Source: JAKPQE01 sp041397845 (GTDB taxonomy: Bacteria > Pseudomonadota > Alphaproteobacteria > Rhizobiales > JAKPQE01). Taken from it: a DNA stretch of 64,000 bases. The stretch covers positions 57,853 through 121,852 of the forward strand of contig JAWKVW010000011.1 of assembly GCA_041397845.1 (NCBI GenBank). Direction: 5' to 3'. The notes under the pieces were generated by a model, which saw nothing but the letters and a program-made list of their open reading frames with translations, was not told where the DNA came from and did not search any database. Shown here piece after piece: positions 17,250-25,949 of this stretch. Positions within the stretch are counted from its first letter, which is position 1; each line of letters begins with the position of its first letter. Position numbers and translations under genes: made by a program.

Positions 17250-17508
17250 TATTAGAAAAAGCGAGTTTCGCCAACCATGATTTTGCGCAAATTGGACCGC
17301 CCTGAAATGCCCCCGTTTTTCTAGGGGTCACACTCTCGCCCCAATTTTTCGGTGGGGCTTGCCATTCTGACAGGGGCGCGCCCCGGCGAAAATCCTATCG
17401 AAGGTGTTAACGTTCACGTTTTGCTAACGCCTTCGGATTTATCCCTGTTGGTCAGATTTGGGGACTTTCGAGTCGAAGATGCAAGCCTACGGGAAGGGAC
17501 GTTTGCCA

Positions 17509-18018
17509 ATGCAACCCGCACGCACCCTAACCGCGGCGGCGATCGCGCTCGCTCTGGGAGCGACCGTGGCGGCGGCGCAAAAAACGACACCGCTCGAGCA
17601 GTACAAGGACTGGGGCGCCTACGCCTTCAGCTCCGGCGGCGGCAAGGTCTGCTACGTCATTTCCAAGCCGACCGCAAAGGAGCCGAGCGACCGGAACCAC
17701 GGTGATGTGTTCTTCTTCATCACCCATCGCCCGTCCGAGAGCGTTCGCAATGAGGCCAGCCTCCATGTCGGCTACACCTTCCGCGACGGTTCGCCGGTGG
17801 TGATCGACATCGACGGCACCAAGTTCCGGATGTTTTCCAAGGATGATGGCGCCTGGGTCGAGAACGCTGCCGACGAAGGCCGCCTGATCGGCGCCATGAA
17901 GGCCGGTCACGGGATGAACGTCACCGGCACCTCGAGCCGCGGCACCGAAACCAAATACTCGTTCTCGCTCTCCGGCGTGACGGCCGCCCTCGGCCGCATC
18001 GACCAGGAATGCCGCTGA
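17509..18018 (+). CDS. invasion-associated locus B (IalB) family secreted protein
   Basis: 169-residue protein with a clear signal peptide (MQPARTLTAAAIALALGATV... ending AAA) and the IalB-family pattern: a Trp near the mature N-terminus, CYVISKP, a Thr/His-Arg-Pro segment and a C-terminal Cys (DQECR) for a disulphide. The family is common in Hyphomicrobiales envelopes; despite the name, most members are in free-living bacteria and the function is unknown. The ATG at 17509 is chosen for the signal peptide and the GAAGGGA site 9 bases upstream. It is followed by a strong terminator. Confidence 0.82.
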   Translation: MQPARTLTAAAIALALGATVAAAQKTTPLEQYKDWGAYAFSSGGGKVCYVISKPTAKEPSDRNHGDVFFFITHRPSESVRNEASLHVGYTFRDGSPVVIDIDGTKFRMFSKDDGAWVENAADEGRLIGAMKAGHGMNVTGTSSRGTETKYSFSLSGVTAALGRIDQECR

Positions 18019-18055
18019 GGCATTTCCGGCACAAGCGAAAGCGATAGACACATCC

Positions 18056-18088
18056 GACCGGCGCCGCCATCGCGGCGCCGGTCGTTTT
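18056..18088 (+). terminator. rho-independent terminator after the IalB-family gene
   Basis: A perfect 12-bp stem (GACCGGCGCCGC / GCGGCGCCGGTC) with a 4-base loop is followed by GTTTT. It lies 40 bp after the IalB-family stop and before rlmN. Confidence 0.8.
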
Positions 18089-18243
18089 GTGCCGGCGATT
18101 GCAGTCGTCGAGCCGGCGCACTGGATGGCCGGCGAATGCCCGTCCGCAGTAGAGGCCATGGCGCCGGCGGCCCGCCGCGCCGTGAAAAGATCGACTGCCC
18201 TGCGGGCGATCCCGTGCTATAGGGCGGCCAAAGAGACGAGCCC

Positions 18244-19461
18244 ATGACCGAACCAGCCATCAACGACACGGCGGCACCGACCGCCGACCGCCGCCCTGCC
18301 GGCCTCCCGTCCCTCGTCGGCCTCGACCGTGCCGCCCTTGCCGAGGCACTGGCCGGTATCGGCGTGCCCGAGAAGGCAAGGCGCATGCGCGTCGGCCAGC
18401 TCTGGAACTGGCTCTATGTGCGCGGCGTTTCCGACTTCGACGGCATGACGAGCATTTCGAAGGACCTGCGCGCCCGGTTGAAGGAGCACTTCACGGTCGC
18501 CCGGCCGGAGATCGTCGCCGAACAGGCTTCCGTCGACGGCACCCGCAAATGGCTCATCCGCTTTCCCGCAAGCGCGCCCGGCGAACGCCCGGCCGAGGTC
18601 GAGACCGTCTATATCCCCGAGGAAGGGCGCGGCACGCTCTGCGTCTCCTCGCAGGTCGGCTGCACCCTCACCTGCTCGTTCTGCCACACCGGCACCCAGA
18701 AGCTGGTGCGCAACCTGACCGCCGAGGAAATCGTCGCCCAGGTCCTCATCGCCCGCGACCGGCTCGGCGACTGGCCCGGCGCCAGCGCGCCGGAAGGGGC
18801 CTTTGTCCCGACCGACGGCGGCCGCTTCGTCTCCAACATCGTCATGATGGGCATGGGCGAGCCGCTCTATAATTTCGACAACGTCAAGACCGCCCTGCTG
18901 ATCGCCTCCGATGGCGACGGCCTTGGCCTCTCGAAGCGCCGGATCACGCTTTCCACCTCCGGTGTCGTGCCGATGATCGGCCGCGCCGGCGCCGAGATCG
19001 GCGTCATGCTGGCGATCTCGCTGCATGCCGTGCGCAACGACCTGCGCGACGAACTCGTCCCGCTCAACAAGCGCCATCCGATTTCCGAGCTGATCGAGGC
19101 CTGCCGCAACTATCCCGGCCTGTCCAACGCCAAGCGCATCACCTTCGAATACGTGATGCTGAAGGGCGTCAACGACAGCCTCGATGATGCCCGCCATCTC
19201 GTCCGGCTGCTGCGCGGCATTCCGGCCAAGATCAACCTCATCCCGTTCAATCCCTGGCCCGGCTCGAGCTACGAGTGTTCCGACTGGGAGACGATCGAGC
19301 GCTTCGCCGAAGCGGTCAACAAGGCCGGCTACGCTTCGCCGATCCGCAGCCCGCGCGGCCGCGACATCCTTGCCGCCTGCGGCCAGTTGAAGTCGGAAAG
19401 CGAGAAGCTGCGCGCCCGCGAGCGCCTCGCCCTTGCCGCCATGATCGGATCGGACGCGTGA
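18244..19461 (+). CDS. rlmN: 23S rRNA (adenine2503-C2)/tRNA (adenine37-C2) methyltransferase
   Basis: 405-residue radical-SAM enzyme that methylates C2 of A2503 in 23S rRNA (and A37 of some tRNAs). The Cx3Cx2C cluster motif is in GCTLTCSFCHTG, followed by NIVMMGMGEPLYN. The second catalytic Cys near the C-terminus is in DILAACGQL. The length equals typical alphaproteobacterial RlmN. The downstream small membrane gene begins at a GTG overlapping the rlmN stop, a sign of translational coupling. Confidence 0.95.
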   Translation: MTEPAINDTAAPTADRRPAGLPSLVGLDRAALAEALAGIGVPEKARRMRVGQLWNWLYVRGVSDFDGMTSISKDLRARLKEHFTVARPEIVAEQASVDGTRKWLIRFPASAPGERPAEVETVYIPEEGRGTLCVSSQVGCTLTCSFCHTGTQKLVRNLTAEEIVAQVLIARDRLGDWPGASAPEGAFVPTDGGRFVSNIVMMGMGEPLYNFDNVKTALLIASDGDGLGLSKRRITLSTSGVVPMIGRAGAEIGVMLAISLHAVRNDLRDELVPLNKRHPISELIEACRNYPGLSNAKRITFEYVMLKGVNDSLDDARHLVRLLRGIPAKINLIPFNPWPGSSYECSDWETIERFAEAVNKAGYASPIRSPRGRDILAACGQLKSESEKLRARERLALAAMIGSDA

Positions 19462-19911
19462 TCTTCCTGCGCATTCTCGGGCGGCTCTTTGCAATTCTCT
19501 TCGGCTATGCCCTGGCCGCGCTGACCGCCAGCCACGTTCTTCTGGCCGCCTCGCTGGTCGGCGCCGTGCCCGCCCTCGACACGCTGTTCTCGCCCGATCT
19601 CGAAACGCTGATCCTCGGCGTCTTCACCGCCTTCTTCATCGCCTGGGCGGCGTTCCTGCCGGCCGCCGTGGCCATCGCCGTCGCCGAACTTTTCTCGGTG
19701 ACCGACATCGTCTTCCATGTCGGCGCCGGCGGCATCGTTGCCGCGGTCACCGGCGGCTTCCTCTTTGCCCGCGACCCGGTCGCCAGCCTTGCCGAAATCG
19801 GCACATGGTCGACGACGGTGCTGCTTGCCTGCGGCTTTGCCGCCGGCCTCGTCTACTGGCTGGTCGCCGGCCGCGGCTCCGGCAGCTTCTATTCGAAAAA
19901 ACGGGTCCTAA
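19458..19911 (+). CDS. hypothetical membrane protein coupled to rlmN
   Basis: Small integral membrane protein of about 150 residues with four hydrophobic segments (FAILFGYALAALTASHVLLA, the ILGVFTAFFIAWAAF region, a Gly-rich segment, and TTVLLACGFAAGLVYWLV). The GTG start at 19458 overlaps the rlmN stop. As sequenced the frame runs on to 19997 over the neighbouring gene. Removing one A from the run at 19895-19900 gives SFYSKNGS and a stop at 19909-19911, exactly where the convergent gene also ends, so I take that as the true end. Family not recognised; similar small proteins follow rlmN in other Hyphomicrobiales. Confidence 0.65.
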
Positions 19912-20549
19912 CCGGCCCGCGCCGCGATCAGGCGAACCGCGAAACTCGCCATCAGCCCGGCGAACAGCCAGTCGAGCACCCTGAGAATTCGCGGTGACCG
20001 GCGCGCGCCGCCGCGAAGCGGTCGGCGGCGAGGATGATGCCAGAACAGACCGGGCTCGCCACGACGATGAACCCGATGCCGAGCACCAGCAGCCGGCCCG
20101 TCGCATGGGCGTCATGGGCGTCGACGAACTGCGGCAGGAAGGTCATGAAGAAGACGATGATCTTCGGATTGAGCAGGTTGATGCCGAGCCCGCCCATAGA
20201 CGTGCTCGTGAGCGACTGGCCCGGTCGGCCGTCCGCCTCGAAGCGCGCCGACGAGCCGTGCCGGATGATCTGGAAGGCAAGCCAGAGCAGATAGAGCGCC
20301 CTGCCGTCTTCAGCACGATGAAGGCCGTCGCCGAGGCGGCAAGCAGCGCCGCAGGCCGATCGCCACCAGCACGGAATGAACGACGAGACCGGCGCCGGCC
20401 CCGGCAAAGGCGGCAACCCGGCCTTGAGGCCGCCAGACAGCGATGCGGCCGACGAAATAGACCATGTCCGGCCCCGGCGTCAGCGCCAGCACGATTGAAG
20501 CGGAAGCAAAGGCGAGAAAGACCGGAAGGCTCGGCAGGAAGTCGGTCAT
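19908..20549 (-). pseudogene. LysE/RhtB-family amino-acid exporter, multiply frameshifted
   Basis: Inner-membrane exporter of amino acids or homoserine-lactone-like metabolites. The N-terminus reads MTDFLPSLPVFLAFASASIV then LALTPGPDMVYFVGR, the family hallmark. Near 20330-20350 the frame shifts and shifts again, continuing as TAFIVLKTAGR, then LYLLWLAFQIIR and NLLNPKIIVFFMTFLPQFV. A last shift near 20010 leads into ILRVLDWLFAGLMASFAVRL and a stop at 19908. All segments of a normal ~210-residue LysE protein are present in order, so at least three indels, probably sequencing errors, break the gene. Confidence 0.82.
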
Positions 20550-20585
20550 GATGCAACCCGGTTGAACAGGGAGGACTGGGCAGGT

Positions 20586-21211
20586 TCAGAGCGGCCCACG
20601 CTCGCCGGTTGCCCATTCGAGCACTTCGTCAGGCGGTCATTGCCCCAGAAGAGCTCGCCGTCCGGCGTCACGAAGCTCGGCGCGCCGAAGATGCCGAGCC
20701 GCATCGCCTCCTCGGTCTCGGACTTCAGCATCGCCTTGTTTTCCGCCTGGAGCGCCCGCTCGATGATCAGCTCCGGGTCCTGATAGACCTCGATCAGCAG
20801 CTCGGCGATGACGTTGATGTCGGCGATGTTGCGCCCCTCGCCAAACTCGGCCTTGTAGACGTGCCGCACGAAAGCGGCACCCCAGTCGCCCGCCAGCGCC
20901 CCGTGCAGGCCGACAAGCGCCACCCGCGCCGCCAGAAGCCCGTTCTGCGGAAACGGCTCCGGCCGGACCAGCGGCAGTCCGGCATGCAGGCACTGCCGCT
21001 CCATGTCCCGCCACATGTAGCGCCCCTTGGCCGGATAGATGTTGAAGGGCGAGGTCGTCCAGCCCTGCGCGGCAAAGATCGGCCCGAGCAGGAACGGCCG
21101 CCAGCGCACGTCGACGCCCATCGCCGCGGCATGCACATCGATGCGCATCGCCGTCAGATAGGAATAGGTGGAGGCGAACTCGAACCAGAAATCGATGCTG
21201 GGACGTGACAT
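20586..21211 (-). CDS. 2-hydroxychromene-2-carboxylate isomerase (DsbA/kappa-GST family), C-terminal frameshift
   Basis: About 208-residue thioredoxin-fold protein of the HCCA-isomerase/kappa glutathione-transferase family. The N-terminal DFWFEFASTYSYLTAMR, WRPFLLGPIF and GIFGAPSFVTPDGELFWGNDRL are characteristic. It probably performs a glutathione-dependent isomerisation in aromatic ring degradation or detoxification. The nominal frame continues to 20546 with an atypical tail. A one-base shift near 20620 yields EVLEWATGERGPL and a stop at 20586-20588, which matches the family C-terminus. The start (MSRPSID) at 21211 is preferred to the upstream ATG at 21247. Confidence 0.85.
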
Positions 21212-21386
21212 CCGGAAACTCGCGGGTGGTTCTGACAGATGTCCCACCTTACAACGGCATCAACGCCGCTGTCGCTCGTTTCACGCGGCACGGCGCCATG
21301 ACGCGGCGGCCTGCCGCTTGACGCCGGCCGCATCATCGGCCAAGCCCCCCTTGCAAGGGCTGGGGCAGACGAGGAGATGACCGGAA

Positions 21387-22150
21387 ATGCCAGCCGACGG
21401 ACTCTTTCTGCGACAGATACGCCGGCACGCTGGCAATCGGTTTCGCCGTCGCGCTGGCGGTTGCCAGCATGCTCTTCCGCGTCCTGCCGGCAATCGACCT
21501 TTCCGTCTCGCACGCCTTCTTCGATGCCGCCACCGGCAGCTTTCCCGAAAGCGCCGATCCGGCCCTGCTTGCCTTGCGCCAGATCGGCCTGAAGCTGCCG
21601 CCGCTGGCGATCATCTTCCTCCTTGCCGTCGCCATTGCCGGTTTGTCGCCCGCGCCGCAAGCTGCCGGTCAGCCGCAGAGACGCGCTCTGGATGCTCGCC
21701 TCGGCGCTCATCGCCAACGGCCTCGTCGTCAATCTGATGCTGAAGGAGCACTGGGGCCGCGCCCGGCCGCACCAGACGCTCGACTTTGGCGGTGAACATG
21801 CCTTCACCCCGGCCTGGGCGATGAGCGATGCCTGCGCCAGCAATTGCTCGTTCGTCTCGGGCGAGGCATCGAGCGCCTTCTGGCTGCTGACCGCCGCCTG
21901 TCTGGTGCCGCCGCTCTATCGCGTCCCGGTCGGCGTCGTCCTTGCGGTCCTTGCCGGCACGATCGCCTTCAACCGCGTCGCCGTCGGCGGACACTATCTC
22001 TCCGACATCGTCCTCTCCGCCCTCATCACGCTGACCGTCGCCGCCGCCCTGCGCGTCCTCTTCCGCCCGGCAGGCAGCGGCCGCGACCCGGCGATTCGCC
22101 GGCTCGTGGCCCGCCTTCGCAGCGACTTCTCCGCCGCGCCCGGCGCCTGA
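21387..22150 (+). pseudogene. PAP2-family membrane phosphatase, frameshifted
   Basis: Membrane phosphatase of the PAP2/LpxE type. Family motifs appear in order: KEHWGRARPHQT (KxxxxxxRP), CSFVSGEASSAF (the PSGH position, here with Glu, as in some bacterial lipid A or lipid phosphatases) and NRVAVGGHYLSDIV (SRxxxxxHxxxD). The first third (YAGTLAIGFAVALAVASMLF through LPPLAIIFLLAVAIAG) lies in a different frame from the remainder; a shift near 21650 joins them and another near 21415 joins the start MPADGLFLRQI. Likely substrates are undecaprenyl-PP, phosphatidylglycerol phosphate or lipid A. Probably intact in the organism. Confidence 0.75.
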
Positions 22151-22152
22151 AG

Positions 22153-23607
22153 TCAGCGCCGCTGCTCGATCCGGTCGATGAACCAGCGGGTCAGGCGGAT
22201 CCAGAGATCGTCCTTGGTCATTGCGTCCTCGACCCCGTGCTCGATGTTCGGGTTGTCGTTGACCTCGATGACGTAGATGCCGTTCCCGGTTTCCTTGATG
22301 TCGACACCATAGAGCCCGCGCCCGATCAGCCGGGCGGCGCGCACGCCGATGTCGATCACCGCCGGCGGCGCATCGTCGAGCGAGAACGCCCGGAAACCGC
22401 CCTCGAGCGGTTCGCCGCCGGTGTCATGCTTGACGATCTGCCAGTGCTGCTTGGCCATCAGGTACTGGACGACGAACAGCGGCTGGCCATCGAGCACGCC
22501 GACGCGCCAGTCAAAGCTCGTCGGCATGAACTTCTGCGCGATGAGCAGGTCGGTCTCCTCGAACCACTCATCGACGAGCCGGGCAAATTCCGCCCGGTTG
22601 TCGACCTTCTTGACGCCGCGCGAGAACGAGCCGTCCGGGATCTTCACCACCAGCGGATAGCCGAGCGCCGCCTCGGCCCGGTCGAGATCGGCCGTATTGG
22701 CCAGCATCACGGTCGGCGGCATCGGCAGGCCGTGCGCCGACAGCAGCTCGTTGAGGTAGAGCTTGTTGGTGCAGCGGATCATCGAAACCGGGTCGTCGAT
22801 GACCGGCATGCCTTCCTGCTGCGCCCGCCGCGCGAAACGGAAGGTGTGATTGTCGATCGAGGTCGTCTCGCGGATGAACAGCGCATCGAACTCGGCCAGA
22901 CGCGGCAGGTCCCGCTTGGTGATCGGCTCGACCTCGACGCCGAGCTTTTCGGCCACCCGCGCCCAGTGCTTCAGCGAGGCGACCGACGTTGGCGGCAACC
23001 TCCTTCGGGTCGTGCAGCGCCGCGAACGTGTAGCGCAGCGGCTCCTTTGCCCGCGGCCGCCGCCATTCGCCTTGGTGTAGGCATGCAGCAGATCATGGAA
23101 GAACCCGGTTTCGTCCGCCGGCAGCTTGGACAGCGGCGGCGGCCACGCCGCTCGATCGCGTGCCACTCGCCGGTCTTGATCGTCACCTCGATGATCGGGC
23201 AGCGGAACCAGTCGAACAACAGCCGGCCGAACCGCTCGAAACGGCTGTCGGCCACTGCACCGAAGCAGACGAGCATCCGCGCCGGCATGCCGCCGCCGCC
23301 CTTCTTCAGGCTCTTGTTGAGCAGATCCTCAAAGCTCCGGCAGCGCGTGTTCGCAAAGCCCGCGCGCCGCCAGCTCGAATCGTCTCGACCGTCGGCACCA
23401 CCCGGTGGCCGCGCGCCTCGGCAAGCAGCGAGGCGTAGTAGCTCGGCTCTGGTAGGCATAGGAGCGCGACAGGTTGACGATTTTCGGCCGGTCGCCGCGA
23501 AAGAGCTGCGGCCTGGCGAGATATTCCTTCGTGGTGATGACCTTGTGCGGCGTGTCCGCATTCGGCAGGTCTTTGGGGAAGTCGACGACGACGACCCAGC
23601 CGGGCAT
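22153..23607 (-). pseudogene. RLAN-domain RimK-family ATP-grasp ligase, multiply frameshifted
   Basis: About 484-residue ATP-grasp amide ligase. The N-terminal RLAN domain starts MPGWVVVVDFPKDLPNADTP and continues KVITTKEYLARPQLFRGDRP; the frame then changes several times between about 23445 and 22980. From 22980 to 22153 a single frame encodes the ATP-grasp core (FDALFIRETTSIDNHTFRFA, YPLVVKIPDGSFSRGVKKV, GIYVIEVNDNPNIEHGVEDA). Such proteins ligate amino acids to peptides or proteins. It follows the GNAT/C39-peptidase gene by 4 bp, a linkage seen repeatedly in proteobacteria and discussed in comparative genomics of amidoligases. GAGAGGA precedes the ATG at 23607. Confidence 0.85.
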
Positions 23608-23611
23608 GTGT

Positions 23612-24712
23612 TCATCCTCTCGTGATGACGATAGTGGCCTTGAGACCATCCCGGCCCCACCGCGCCATGCGGTCGAATTCGCCATAGGGAATGGGCAAAT
23701 TTGCGGCGTCGACATGTCCCTCGCCGCGCTTTTTCTCCACCCACGGATCGTGGACGAAGATGTGCCGGCCGTCGTCGCCATGCGCCAGCACCCAGTGCGG
23801 CACCTTCTTGCCGAACATGCGATAGCCGGAGATGAGCACGATCGCGACCGCGCCGGCCCGCAGCGCCTCGCCGGTCCGCTCCGCGCCGAGCGCCTCGTAG
23901 GTCACCTTGATGCCCATCGAAGCCGCCCGCTCGCGAAAGCACTCCTGGGCAATCCGCATGACGCGCCGGTTTTCGGCGTTGCGCACGGTTTCGAGAAACA
24001 GCGGCCCGTCGGCATTGATGTAGATGTGCGGCGCGAGCCCGTGCTCGGCAAGCGTGACGGCCAGCCCGAACGGCTCGCAGCCGCCGAGCCCCGTCGTCAT
24101 GAAAATGGTCGTCGCCTCGCGCCAGAACCGGATTTCGGTGCGCTGGTCGAGCTGGAAGTCCGGATCGTAGTGGGCGCAGGCCATCATCATGCAGGACGGC
24201 CCGCAGGTGAACTCCGTCGTCTGCTCGTAGTAGCGCGTCGTTACCCGCGGCGCCGACTGAAGCCGCAGCAGCTTTTCAAAGCGCAGCGCATTGGCATGAT
24301 CCTCGTAATAATCGAGATATCGCCCGAACCGGCGATAGCCGGCGCGCATGTACAGGGCGATCGCCGCGGCGTTGTCCTCGCGCACCTCGAGCCGCAACAG
24401 GATGCGGTCGCGGTCATAGGCCGCCCGCTCGGCCTCGGCGAGCAGACCGGCGCCGAGCCCCTGGCCATTGAACTCCCGGGCAACGGCGATCGAATAGAGC
24501 CGGGCGAGCGCCGTGCCGGTGCGGAACAGCAGCATCGCATAGCCCGCCACCCTGCCCTCGACCTCAGCGACGATGCAGGCCGCCGTCGGCGCGCTGACAA
24601 GGTTGCGGAAGGAGCGCCGCGAAATCCGGTCGGTGTCGAAAGCGGCATCCTCGATGACAACGAGCGCTTCGACATCGCCAGACACGGCGGGGCGGAACTG
24701 GACGGTGGACAT
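23612..24712 (-). CDS. GNAT N-acetyltransferase fused to C39-like peptidase
   Basis: 366-residue two-domain protein. Residues 1-150 form a GNAT acyltransferase with the acetyl-CoA loop YSIAVAREFNGQGLGAGLL and YMRAGYRRFGR. Residues 160-366 form a papain-like C39 peptidase with the catalytic Cys in EFTCGPSCMMMA and a His in VPHWVLAHGDDGRHIFVHDP. The partner ATP-grasp ligase starts 4 bp after its stop. The likely role is acylation and processing of a small peptide or protein made or extended by the ligase; the substrate is unknown, and no obvious precursor peptide gene is adjacent. Confidence 0.88.
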   Translation of the reverse strand: MSTVQFRPAVSGDVEALVVIEDAAFDTDRISRRSFRNLVSAPTAACIVAEVEGRVAGYAMLLFRTGTALARLYSIAVAREFNGQGLGAGLLAEAERAAYDRDRILLRLEVREDNAAAIALYMRAGYRRFGRYLDYYEDHANALRFEKLLRLQSAPRVTTRYYEQTTEFTCGPSCMMMACAHYDPDFQLDQRTEIRFWREATTIFMTTGLGGCEPFGLAVTLAEHGLAPHIYINADGPLFLETVRNAENRRVMRIAQECFRERAASMGIKVTYEALGAERTGEALRAGAVAIVLISGYRMFGKKVPHWVLAHGDDGRHIFVHDPWVEKKRGEGHVDAANLPIPYGEFDRMARWGRDGLKATIVITRG

Positions 24713-24822
24713 GGGAGAACCCCGATGACGATCGCGGCGGAATACCGGTGATTCGTCACCACGATTTATTATCGCTTTGCCCTGGTTCTTCCAGCGGTTT
24801 CATCAGGACCGGTGGTGCGCCG

Positions 24823-25281
24823 TCAGGCCGCCGGCCCCGCCTTCGCGCGGGCGGGCGAGCGGCGCAGCAGCCCGGCCCACCCGGGCTCCATCGCTGTCGA
24901 GCGATAGTGGTAGCCGCCGCCAAGAGCAGCCCCGAAGAAAAACGCCGGCGCAAAGCCGAGAACGGCAATGCCGTGCCTGATCTGCATGTCGAGCAGCACC
25001 GGGTCGGTCCACAGCCAGCAGGCAATCAGCGCTGCCGCAGCCCCCGCAAGGAGATAGGCCGGCCGATTGCCGACCGCCGCCGCGACCATGAGGAAGTGGA
25101 ATGCCCCGAAGATCATGGCAAATGACGCGCCGGACTTCAGAACGAGCAGAAGAACCGTAACCGGGCTCAGGCCTCAGGCGCTGCAACCAGCACGCCTTCG
25201 TGCGCCAGTCCCACCAAACGCCGCTCCGCTGGCAATCATCGCCAGAAGGAAGCCGACGCCACTCGTGCGCGCCACGGCCAT
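24823..25281 (-). pseudogene. small hypothetical membrane protein, frameshifted
   Basis: Reading back from 24823, one frame gives VTVLLLVLKSGASFAMIFGA, then FHFLMVAAAVGNRPAYLLAG and HGIAVLGFAPAFFFGAALGG, about three membrane helices. The upstream part in another frame begins at the ATG at 25281 with MAVARTSGVGFLLAMIASGA, a fourth helix. Two indels between 25160 and 25215 separate them; the intervening LAHEGVLVAAPEA lies in a third frame. The reconstructed protein would be about 150 residues with four helices. Family not recognised. Confidence 0.5.
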
Positions 25282-25398
25282 ACCCGTATCCCCCTCAATC
25301 ATTTCTAGGGGATTGGTACAAAACACAACCTAACGGAGAGTAAAATATTTCCGAGTGTCCGGAAAAAAATACAACCAGGACAAGGCGCGTCATGAAAC

Positions 25399-25471
25399 GT
25401 CGCCCGGAAGGATGGGTCGCCCGGAAGGATGGGTCGCCCGGAAGGATGGGTCGCCCGGAAGGATGGGTCGC
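25399..25471. repeat. 17-bp tandem repeat, 4.3 copies
   Basis: Four exact head-to-tail copies of GTCGCCCGGAAGGATGG (25399-25415, 25416-25432, 25433-25449, 25450-25466) and a fifth partial copy GTCGC. It lies in the intergenic space 50 bp downstream of the tRNA-Glu gene. No spacers separate the units, so it is not a CRISPR array; it is a small VNTR-type repeat. Confidence 0.95.
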
Positions 25472-25520
25472 AAGTCATGGAATGATGGAAAAAAGCGCGC
25501 CATCCGTCATCGCGGATGGT

Positions 25521-25596
25521 TGGCACCCCGTAGGGGAATCGAACCCCTGTTTCCGCCGTGAGAGGGCGGCGTCCTGGGCCGCTAGACGAACGGGGC
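25521..25596 (-). tRNA. tRNA-Glu (anticodon CUC)
   Basis: 76-nt tRNA read on the minus strand. The acceptor stem GCCCCGT pairs with ACGGGGT before GCCA, so the CCA end is encoded. The anticodon arm is CCGCC-CU-CUC-AC-GGCGG (anticodon CUC), and the T-arm is CAGGGGTTCGAATCCCCTA. The D-arm has the TCTAGCGG-type sequence expected for tRNA-Glu. It reads GAG codons, the dominant Glu codon in this GC-rich genome. Confidence 0.97.
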
Positions 25597-25949
25597 AGCG
25601 GCATGTCGCTCTCGCGACAGGCGGTCGATATACCTCCGACACAGATTGAGTTCAAGCCGATTGCGACAGTTTTTTTGCGTCCCCGGAACCTGCCCCGCAA
25701 GGTCGCCGACAGCCCCCGAAACCCGTCACCGCAAAGGACAAACTGCGCCCGGCAGCAGCATTCGACCGGCGCTCACAGCATTTCGCCGCTTTTTCAGGCA
25801 ACGCCCGGCGATGCCGACAATACAATAATGCACAATATTTCATCAGGCACAAAAGAAGCCTAAATCGGAGTCGATTTTTTACAAACGCTTAAGAATGGCG
25901 GTTCAGATTTTTGCCGATACGGTCGACTATGCTTCGGGGGGAAGAGAAA
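25597..25949. other. intergenic region between tRNA-Glu and the MCP-Cache gene
   Basis: 353 bp with AT-richer stretches toward 25800-25900 (AATACAATAATGCACAATATT, split over two lines), the likely promoter zone for the downstream plus-strand MCP-Cache gene. The part near 25600 should hold the tRNA-Glu promoter on the minus strand. I see no small gene or strong hairpin. Confidence 0.4.

Noticed and set aside
25399..25471. Possible CRISPR array
   Set aside because: The units are head-to-tail with no spacers, and no cas genes are in the window.
25521..25596. tRNA-Glu as an attachment site of an integrated element
   Set aside because: No integrase, no repeated tRNA 3' end and no phage or transposase genes are found nearby.
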